From: Cervus elaphus
Lineage: Eukaryota > Chordata > Mammalia > Artiodactyla > Cervidae
DNA length: 64,000 nt
Assembly (NCBI RefSeq): GCF_910594005.1
Contig: NC_057848.1
Location: forward strand, 133,248,155-133,312,154
Reading direction: 5' to 3'
Part shown: positions 56,636 to 64,000 of the stretch, piece after piece
How positions within the stretch are numbered: the first letter of the stretch is position 1
Layout: each line of letters starts with the position of its first letter
Program-made: the position numbers and the translations under genes
The notes under the pieces: model-generated
Database searches by the model: none
Seen by the model: only the letters and a program-made list of their open reading frames with translations
Told to the model about the DNA's origin: nothing

Positions 56636-56996
56636 AGTACAGTATACCCTCTATATATGAAAGACCTCCATTCTGAAAGTACTTCTTAAGTCCAATTATT
56701 TGTAAGTTCAACAAAGCTAGCCTAGGTACCCAACTAACACAATCAACTATATAGTACTGTACTATATTACTATACTGTAATAAGTTGATAATACATTTCA
56801 CAAAAATAATACATAAAACAAACAAACAATCACAGTAAAGTACACAAAAGCACAGTCATTTGTTGAGGATACATGCACATGACAATGTACGCCAGACACG
56901 TGAACTAACTTACATGATTGGACATGCAAACACATGCTTGCATCTTTGAAAGTTTGTAACTTGAAGGATCATGTGTAGGGGACTTACTATATATCA
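56636..56996 (-). mobile_element. Tigger-like nonautonomous DNA transposon
   Basis: The right end 'gtgtaggggacttactatat' and the left end 'agtacagtataccctctata' look like degenerate inverted terminal repeats ending at TA. Inside, 'agcctaggtacccaactaac' and 'tttgaaagtttgtaacttga' match a common Tigger-class MITE. Confidence 0.55.
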
Positions 56997-57160
56997 TAAA
57001 GGAGGCATTTCTGGGTAGTAGGGAGATGTTTTGATGTGGCACTCTAGAGAAATCAGAGAGTATATTTGTTAAATATTGTCGCTCTGGAATCAGACAGACC
57101 TTGTTTCAAGCCATGGCTTCAAGAGTGAGATCCTAGACAAACCACTTAACACCTCTGTAT

Positions 57161-57812
57161 TAGTTTCCTAGTGCTACTATAACAAGGGACTTCCCTGGTG
57201 GCTCAATGGTAAAGAATCCATCTGGCAATGGAGGAGACATGGGATCAATCCCTGGGTCGGGAAGATACCCTGGCCTAAGAAATGGCAACCCACTCCAGTA
57301 TTCCTGCCTGGGAAATCCCATGGACATAGGAGCCTGGAAGGCTGCAGTCCATGGGGTCACAAAAGAGTTGAACTCGACTTAGAGACTGAGCTGCTATAAC
57401 AAATGATCACTAACTGGGTGGCTCAAAATAACAAGTTTCTTCTTTAATAATTCAGGAGGCCAGAAATCCTAAATCAAGCTGTCGGATGGGTTGGTTCTTT
57501 TCTGAAGGCTCTGAGGAAGAAACGGCCCCATGCCCCTCTTTTGACTGGAGTTTGCTGGCAATGCTTAGTGTTCCTTGACTTCCTTGACATCACTCCAATC
57601 TCTGCCTCTGTTTTTATAGGGACTCTTCTCTCTGGGTCTCTGTGTGCCTTCTCCTTCTATAATGACTCAGGTCCTTGGACTAGAGGCCCATTCTACTCTT
57701 ATGTGACTTCATCTAAACTAATTACATTTGCAAAAACAATATTTCCAAATTAAGTCACATTCTGTAGTTCTGGGTGGACATGAATTTCGGGGTCACACTG
57801 TTCAACCTACTA
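57161..57812 (-). repeat. MaLR LTR, MLT1, antisense
   Basis: 'tattagtttcctagtgctac' at the left and 'ccaaattaagtcacattctg' with 'tgaatttcggggtcacactg' at the right are the complement of an MLT1 LTR. It is split by the SINE at 57186-57389. Confidence 0.85.
57186..57389 (+). mobile_element. Bov-tA-type SINE
   Basis: 'gggacttccctggtggctca' to 'actcgacttagagactga', with a 13-bp target duplication GCTACTATAACAA / GCTGCTATAACAA at 57173-57185 and 57390-57402. Confidence 0.95.
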
Positions 57813-58667
57813 CATCCTCTAAGCCTCAATTTCCTCACCTGTAAAATGTGGATAATAGTGTGCTTCTCTTTTGAAGCTATTGTAAAAACTTAAGTGAAAA
57901 ATACATGTATAGTCCCAGTACATAGTAAGATGTCAACAAATGTTAGTTATAAATAACAGCTCTAAAACCTTAATGACCAGCCCGAAATATCTTCCTGCCA
58001 TAAGACAGAGCAGACTCCATGGCCACTGTGAGCAGGGTAAAGGTCTAAGTCAGACAGATAGAGGAAATGGAGATGACAAGTAGCCGGTTGTATTCTATAT
58101 ATTCACTTTATTTTAGTGTGTCCTAGAAAGACAATCTCTGTCTCTGTTTTTATAGGGACTCTTCTCTCTGGGTCTCTGTGTGCCCTCTCCTTCTATAATG
58201 ACTCAGGTCCTTGGACTAGAGGCCCATTCTACTCTTATGTGACTTCATCTAAACTAATTACATTTGCAAAAACAATATTTCCAAATTAAGTCACATTCTG
58301 TAGTTCTGGGTGGACATGAATTTCGGGGTCACACTGTTCAACCTACTACATCCTCTAAGCCTCAATTTCCTCACCTGTAAAATGTGGATAATAGTGTGCT
58401 TCTCTTTTGAAGCTATTGTAAAAACTTAAGTGAAAAATACATGTATAGTCCCAGTACATAGTAAGATGTCAACAAATGTTAGTTATAAATAACAGCTCTA
58501 AAACCTTAATGACCAGCCTGAAATATCTTCCTGCCATAAGACAGAGCAGACTCCATGGCCACTGTGAGCAGGGTAAAGGTCTAAGTCAGACAGATAGAGG
58601 AAATGGAGATGACAAGTAGCTGGTTGTATTCTATATATTCACTTTATTTTAGTGTGTCCTAGAAAGA
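57596..58667 (+). repeat. Tandem duplication, 2 x 536 bp
   Basis: Copy 1 is 57596-58131 and copy 2 is 58132-58667, head to tail with no spacer and no indels. I count four differences (C/T at 57605/58141, T/C at 57649/58185, C/T at 57983/58519 and 58085/58621), about 99.3% identity. The unit holds the inner part of the MLT1 (57596-57812) and about 320 bp of nonrepeat DNA beyond it. Confidence 0.97.
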
Positions 58668-58697
58668 GTTTCTGTACTACATGAGCTAGAGGACAAA

Positions 58698-58779
58698 CCA
58701 TTTCAAAACAGGAATAGCAGAGTGATCTAAGTATGGCACCATTTCAAAACAGGATTAGCAGAGTTATCTAAGTAAGGCA
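58698..58779 (+). repeat. Tandem duplication, 2 x 41 bp
   Basis: Two adjacent copies beginning 'ccatttcaaaacagg' at 58698 and 58739 with three substitutions. It lies 31 bp beyond the end of the 536-bp duplication. Confidence 0.93.
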
Positions 58780-58935
58780 TTGGTCAACTGTACAAGTATA
58801 GTGACTGAACAATTGCAGATAGACCAGCTGAATTCTGTACAATTAATATAATAGCTCTTTCATAAGGAAGGGGCCAATTTGGACTGGTATGGGTTACAGA
58901 ATACAGAAGAACCACAAGGAGAGAATGTAAGTGAT

Positions 58936-59235
58936 GGGTGTTTCAGTTATCTATTACTATAGAACAATCCGTGTCAAAGTTTGAAAGTGAAAGTGTTAGT
59001 CACTCAGTAGTGTCCAACTCTTTTCGACTCCATGGACTGTAACCCACCAGGCTCCTCTGTCCATGGGATTCTCCAGGCAAGAATACTGGACTGGGTAGCC
59101 ATTCCTTTCTCCAGGGATTCTTCCTGACCAAGAGATTGAACCCGGATCTTCTGCATTGCAGGCAGATTCTTTACCAACTGAGCCATGAGGGAAGCCCAGG
59201 TGACTTAAAACAACCATAATCATTTATTCTCTGAA
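58936..59235 (-). repeat. Old mammalian repeat, MLT1-like, split by SINE
   Basis: 'tttcagttatctattactat' at the left and 'gtgacttaaaacaaccataa' at the right look like the start of one old antisense LTR-type repeat separated by the SINE. Confidence 0.4.
58981..59198 (-). mobile_element. Bov-tA-type SINE
   Basis: 'agtgttagtcactcagtagt' to 'agccatgagggaagccc', full antisense copy. Confidence 0.95.
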
Positions 59236-59374
59236 AGAAATTGTGTAAAACTGGTGTTAGTTCTTTAAATGTTTGGTGGAATTCGCCAATGAAACCATCT
59301 AGGCCTGAAGATTGCTGTTTTGGAAAGCTTTCAATTACAAATTCAATTTCTTTAATGGTTACAGATCTATTCAC
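59230..59374 (-). pseudogene. L1 ORF2 remnant
   Basis: The minus-strand frame reads 'TIKEIEFVIESFPKQQSSGL', then 'DGFIGEFHQTFKELTPVLHN', the segment just before and at the start of the L1 reverse-transcriptase domain. Farther right the L1 DNA continues (through 60277) but only in broken frames, for example 59611-59844 with a Lys/Glu-rich endonuclease-to-RT linker-like stretch. Catalytic residues are not present in an open frame. It is a fossil with no start, and its left end is bounded by the SINE at 59198. Confidence 0.75.
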
Positions 59375-60277
59375 ATTGTCTATTTCATCTTGGTGAGTTT
59401 GGTAGTTTGTGCTTTTTGAGGAATTGGTTCATCTCAACTGTCAATTTCATGAGTGTAAAATTATTCATAGTATTCCCTTATTATCCTTTTAATGGTTGTA
59501 GGGTCTGTACTGATACTCCATTTAATTAGTGATATTTGCGATTTTTATATTCTCACTTTTTATCTTTGTAAGTCTTGTTAGGAGTTTATTTTATTGATTT
59601 TTAAAAATAACTAGTTTTTTGAGTCATTGATATTCTCTGTTCTTTTCCTATTTTCAACTTCATGTATTTCTGTTCTTATCTTTATTATTTCCTTCCTTCT
59701 GCTTGATTTGGATTTATTTTGTTCATGTTTTTCTAGTTTCTTGAAGTAGTTGTTAAGATTATGAAACTGACACTTTTCTTCTTTTCTAATGTAAACTTTA
59801 GTGCTATAAATTTCTTCCTCGGTACTGCTTTGACTGTATCCCACATATTTTGATATGTTGTCTTTTCATTTTCATTATTTTGTTTTTTTAAATAATTTTC
59901 TTTGAGACATCTTCTTTGATCCATCAATTACTCACATGTGTTGTTTAATTTATAAATATTCTGATATTTTCCTGTTTTCTTTCTATTATTTTTAGTTTGA
60001 TTCTGTTATGATCAGAAAACATACTGTATATGATTTCAATTCTTTTAAATTTGTTGAGGTATGATTAATTGCCTAAGATGTGGTCTATCTTGGCCGTGTG
60101 AAATGTTCTGTGGACACTTGAAAAATGTGTATTCTATTGTTATTCGGTCAAGTGTTCTATATATGTCCACTAAATCTTGGTTGATGATGTTTTTCAGTTC
60201 TACATGCTTGCCATTTTTCTCTCTAGTAATTCTATCAATTTTTGTGAGTGGACTGTTGAAGTTCCCAATTATAAAAA

Positions 60278-60404
60278 CGTGTGTGCTCAGTCACTTTAGT
60301 TGTCGCTGACTCTTTCGTGACCCCATGGACTGTAGCCTGCCAGGATCCTCTGTCCACGGGGATTCTCCAGGCAAGAATCCTGGAGTAGGTTGCCATTTCC
60401 ATCT
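60278..60404 (-). mobile_element. Bov-tA-type SINE, 3' part
   Basis: 'gtgctcagtcactttagttg' to 'tgccatttccatctcc', nested in the antisense L1. Confidence 0.9.
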
Positions 60405-60423
60405 CCAAAAAGTATAGAATTAT

Positions 60424-60460
60424 AATTATATAAAATTATTACAATTATATAAAATTATTA
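60424..60460. repeat. A+T-rich 19-bp tandem duplication
   Basis: 'aattatataaaattatta' occurs twice, at 60424 and 60443, just right of the SINE. Confidence 0.8.
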
Positions 60461-60529
60461 TAATTACAGGTTTACCTAAATTTCCCTTCAACTCTGTCAT
60501 ATTTTGCTTCACATATTTTGAAGCTCTGT

Positions 60530-61130
60530 TGTTTTCTTTGGTAGTTAGTCAGACATGAGTGGGTCCCCAGGCTAACCTGGACAGGGTCATCTTTCCCTCC
60601 CCCACCTGGACACTGCTGACCAGATCACACCCAGAGATCCTCCCTTTTTGTGGTCAAAGACCATGAAGTTACCAGCCTTATCAGTACTAAAGAAGCTAAA
60701 ATCCACCAGCACAGGTTGGTGCAAGTGCACCAAGACCTAAACGAAGTAACCTGGGGTTCATTATGCCAAATTTGTAATAAATGAGCATTTTGGTTTTTGC
60801 ACCCTTGCCCCTGTAGGTTTCACTTGGGTGATTGTGGGTAAGTGCCTGTGCACAAAGAAAAAAGTCATACAACCTAAAGCTGTCAATCAACTTGTCAAAA
60901 CAATGATGCAGGACACAGGAAGGGACGTTCCACCACTCTGAAAAACCAGCCCTGCCCACATTGTGGGACTGCTTCTGGTTTCCAAACAGCACACTCTCAT
61001 CCTTTCTTGGGAGTGTACTTTCATTTTGCTTAATAACACACTTGTTACTTAAAACTGCTCTGTGTATCTCATCTGAACTCTTTCCCTTAAGAGAACAAGA
61101 ACAGAAGAAATTGCCATTCTGCTGGTAACA
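60530..61130 (+). mobile_element. LTR, about 601 bp, probably solo
   Basis: TGTTTTCTTT...GGTAACA interrupts continuous antisense L1. The flanking 4 bases CTGT (60526-60529) and CTAT (61131-61134) fit a 4-bp duplication with one change. The late part ('ttacttaaaactgctctgtg', 'tatctcatctgaactctttc') is typical of LTR U5, which gives the plus orientation. No internal retroviral genes are present. Confidence 0.7.
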
Positions 61131-61344
61131 CTATTATAATTACATATATAGGATCATTATGTCTTTTTAGTGGATTGATTATCATTAGGTAATGCCCTTC
61201 TTTGTCTTGGTAATTTTCTTTGCTCTGAAGTTTACTTATTATATTAACATACATACTCTTATTTTTTAAAATTAATGAGTACATGCTCTATGTTTTCTAT
61301 CCTCTTACTTTCAATCCATCTATGCTGTTGTATTTAAAGCGAGT

Positions 61345-61558
61345 TTCCAAGGTAGCTCAGTGGTAAAGAATCCGCCTGCCAATACAGGAGATGCAGGAGA
61401 CATGGGTTTGATCCTTGGGTTGGGAAAATTTCATGAGGAGGAAATGGCAACCCACTCCAGTATTCTTGCCTGAAACATCTCATGGACTGAGGAGCCTGGC
61501 AGGCTACAGTCCATGGGGTCAAAAAGATCAGACACGACTTAACAAATGAGCACACACA
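61345..61558 (+). mobile_element. Bov-tA-type SINE
   Basis: 'ttccaaggtagctcagtggt' to 'gacacgacttaacaaatgag', with a 12-bp imperfect target duplication TTTAAAGCGAGT / TTTAATGTGAGT at 61333-61344 and 61559-61570. Confidence 0.93.
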
Positions 61559-61612
61559 TTTAATGTGAGTCTCATGTAGATAGTATCTAGTTGGATCATG
61601 ATTTTTCTTCAT

Positions 61613-63690
61613 TATTAGTCTCAGTCCAGTCGCTCAAGTCATGTCCGACTCTTTGCAACCCCATGGACTACAGCACACCAGGCCTCCCTGTCCATCACCA
61701 ATTCCCAGAGTTTACTCAAACTCAAGTCCATTGAGTCGGTGATGCCATCCAACCATCTCATCCTCTACCGTACCCTTCTCCTCCCACCTTCAATCATCCC
61801 CAGCATCAGGGTCTTTTCAAATGAGTCAGTTCTTCACATCAGGCGGCCAAAGTATTGGAGTTTCAGCTTCAGCATCAGTCCTTCCAATGAATATTCAGGG
61901 CTGATTTCCTTTAGGATTGACTGGTTGGATCTCCTTGCAGTCCAAGGGACTCTCAAGAGTCTTCTCCAACACCACAGTTCAAAAGCATCAATTCTTCAAT
62001 GCTCGGGTTTCTTTATAGTCCAACTCTCACATCCATACCATACATGACTACCGGAAAAACCATAGCTTTGACTAGATGGACCTTTGTTGGCAAAGTAATG
62101 TCTATGCTTTTTAATGTGCTGTCTAGGTTGGTCATAACTTTTCACCCAAGGAGTAAGTGACTTTTAATTTCATGGCTACAGTCACCATCTGCAGTGATTT
62201 TGGAGTTCAAAAAATAAAGTCTGTCACTGTTTCCATTGTTTCCCCACCTATTTGTCATGAAGTGATGAGACCAGATACCATCACCTTAGTTTTCTGAATG
62301 TTGAGCTTTAAGCCAACTTTTTCACTCTCCTCTTTCACTTTCATCAAGAGGCTCCTCAGTTTTCCTTTGCTTTCTGCCATAAAGGTGGTGTGATATGCAT
62401 ATCTGAGGTTACTGATATTTCTCCAGGCAATCTTGATTCCAGCTTGTGTTTCATCCAGGCCAGCATTTCTCATGATGTACTCTGCACATAAGTCAAATAA
62501 GCAGGGTGACAATATACAGCCTTGATGTACTCCTTTTCCTATTTGGAACCAGTCTGTTGTTCCATGTCCAGTTCCAACTGTTGCTTCCTGACCTGCATAC
62601 AGATTTCTCCAAAGGCAGGTCAGGGTGATCTAGTATTCCTATCTCTTTAAGAATTTTCCACTGTTGTGGTGATCCCCACAGTCAAAGGCTTTGGCATAGT
62701 CAATGAAGCAGAAGTAGATGTTTTTCTGGAACTCTCTGGCTTTTTCGATGATCCAGTGGATGTTGGCAATTTGATCTCTGGTTCCTCTGACTTGTCTAAA
62801 ACCAGCTTGAACATCTGGAAGTTCACAGTTCACATACTGTTGAAGCTTGGCTTGGAGAATTTCGAGGATTACTCTGCTAGCGTGTGAGATAAGTGCAATT
62901 GTGAGGTAGTTTGAGCATTCTTTGACATTTCCTTTCTTTAGCATTGAATGAAAACTGACCTTTTCCAGTCCTGTGGCCACCGCTGAGTTTTCCAAATTTG
63001 CTGGCATATTGAGTGCAGCACTTTCAAGCATCATCTTTTAGGATTTGAAATAGCTCAACTGGAATTCCATCACCTTCACTAGCTTTGTTCATAATGATGC
63101 TTCCTAAGGTCCACTTGACTTCACATTCCAGGATGTCTGGCTCTAGGTGAGTGATCACACCATCTTGATTATCTGGGTCGTGAAGATCTTTTTTGTATAG
63201 TTCTTCTGTGTATTCTTGCCACCTCTTCTTAATAGCTTCTGCTTCTTGTAGGTTTATACTATATCCACCCTTTATTGAGCCCATGTTTGCATGAAATGTT
63301 CCCTTAGTATCTCTCATTTTCTTGAAGAGATCTCTAGTCTTTCCCATTCTATTGTTTTCCTCTATTTCTTTGCACTGATCACTGAGGAAGGCTTTATCTC
63401 TCCTCGCTATTCTTTGGAACTCTGCACTCAAATGGGTACATTTCCTTTACTCCTTTGCTTTTTGCTTCTCTTCTTTTCATAGCTATTTGTAAGTCCTCCT
63501 CAGACAGCCATTTTGCTTTTTTCGATTTCTTTTCTTGGAGCTGGTCTTGATCCCTGTACAATGTCACAAACTGCGGCCCATAGTTCATCAGACACTCTGT
63601 CTATCAGATCTAATCCCTTGAATCTATTTCTCACTTCCACTGTGATATCATAAGGGATGTGATTTAGGTCTTACCTGAATGGTCTTTAGA
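61613..63690 (-). mobile_element. BovB LINE, 2.1 kb, 5'-truncated, antisense
   Basis: The 3' end is at the left ('ccagtcgctcaagtcatgtc'). The sequence follows BovB to about 63690, where old L1 resumes. A weak 8-bp repeat TTAGTCTC / TTAGTGTC at 61615 and 63694 could be its target duplication. The consensus is about 3.2 kb, so roughly 1 kb of the 5' end is missing. Confidence 0.9.
62255..63588 (-). pseudogene. BovB ORF2 remnant with reverse-transcriptase domain
   Basis: Reading leftward, the frames at 63394-63588 and 63024-63431 cover the linker before the RT. The frame at 62639-63034 holds 'NYLTIALISHASRVILEIL', 'ELPDVQAGFRQVRGTRDQIA' and 'IYFCFIDYAKAFDC', the RT finger and palm. The frame at 62255-62512 holds 'LFDLCAEYIMRNAGLDETQA', where the catalytic box reads YAYH instead of YADD. 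Frameshifts separate all four and a further decayed C-terminal part lies at 61739-62047. With the catalytic Asp pair changed and the frame broken, it is inactive. The endonuclease is truncated. Confidence 0.88.
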
Positions 63691-64000
63691 TCCTTAGTGT
63701 CTTTATATCCTTTTCATGGAAGGTTATTATTGATAAGGTAGGACTTAAGTATGTCAGTTTATTTATTTTTTATTTCCTTTGTCTCTTGTCTCTGTTTTTA
63801 TGTTTTCTTGCCTTCCCATGGGTTACTTAATATTTTTAAGGATTCTTCTGTTCACTGTCCCCTAAACATGTCTTGAACCCTTTGGTCAGTGTACCTTGGC
63901 CCTACTCCATTGTCCTCATGTACCTGTCCTCTCTGCCTTCTCTAGCCTTCTCAAGTCAATTCATTAAGTCCTTTCTCACCATCAAGGCTGTTCGGCCTAC

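Larger units (their letters stand above)
59240..64000 (-). mobile_element. Old L1 (L1M-type), antisense, with four nested insertions
   Basis: L1 ORF2 complement runs at 59240-60277, then resumes at 60405-60529, 61131-61344, 61559-61612 and from about 63690 ('ggttattattgataaggtag') to at least 63850. The last 150 bp of the window is not clearly assigned. The blocks between are a SINE, an LTR, a SINE and a BovB. Confidence 0.75.

Noticed and set aside
60696..60992. A 98-codon minus-strand frame
   Set aside because: It lies inside the LTR at 60530-61130 in antisense and has no family resemblance.
1..64000. Search for tRNA, rRNA, snRNA or other RNA genes and for a host gene
   Set aside because: None was recognised on either strand. 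tRNA-like boxes fall within tRNA-derived SINEs. A covariance-model or transcript search could still reveal something that I cannot see by eye.

Overview
The window looks like noncoding nuclear DNA of a ruminant, most likely a bovid. The diagnostic signs are three BovB (RTE-type) LINE copies, about 30 tRNA-derived ruminant SINEs (Bov-tA/BOV-A2 type and two CHR-type copies), and L1 3' ends of the artiodactyl type. Cattle, sheep and goat cannot be told apart by eye. I found no exon, tRNA, rRNA or other host gene that I can support. Almost every longer reading frame lies inside a transposable element. The region could be intergenic or intronic.

Layout. 1-2.2 kb: a MIR interrupted by an L1 3' end, which is interrupted by a minus-strand BovB, which is itself interrupted by a small L1 insertion. 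2.2-7.4 kb: old L2, MIR and MLT1 remnants and a 20-bp minisatellite. 7.4-15.1 kb: the centrepiece, a class I (gammaretrovirus-like) endogenous retrovirus with both LTRs, a tRNA-Pro-type primer site, a polypurine tract and decayed gag, pro, pol and env. It sits inside an older SINE, and its 5' LTR carries a younger BovB. 15.3-24 kb: L1 pieces, a dimeric BOV-A2 and a Tigger1 transposon with a 133-codon transposase remnant. 24.3-27.7 kb: a long antisense old L1 holding a solo LTR and two SINEs. 27.8-41 kb: MIR, L2, MLT1, L1 and SINE scatter. 41.3-42 kb: a SINE split by a second solo LTR. 42-57 kb: SINEs, MER5A, old L1, L2 and ancient repeats with several stretches that hold nothing recognisable. 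57.1-58.8 kb: an MLT1 relic overlapped by a recent 536-bp tandem duplication. 59.2-64 kb: an antisense old L1 carrying a SINE, a third LTR, another SINE and a 2-kb BovB.

There is no gene system here in the sense of cooperating genes. What can be read is insertion history. Target-site duplications order many events: SINE, then ERV, then BovB at 7.4-15.1 kb; L1, then BovB, then small L1 at 0.2-2.1 kb; L1, then LTR at 25-26 kb; SINE, then LTR at 41 kb. The observations most worth checking are the retrovirus nest and its in-frame internal pol deletion, the 536-bp tandem duplication, three LTRs without internal regions, and two retroposed insertions of unusual structure. All family names come from recognition by eye, and edges of old repeats are approximate to tens of bases.
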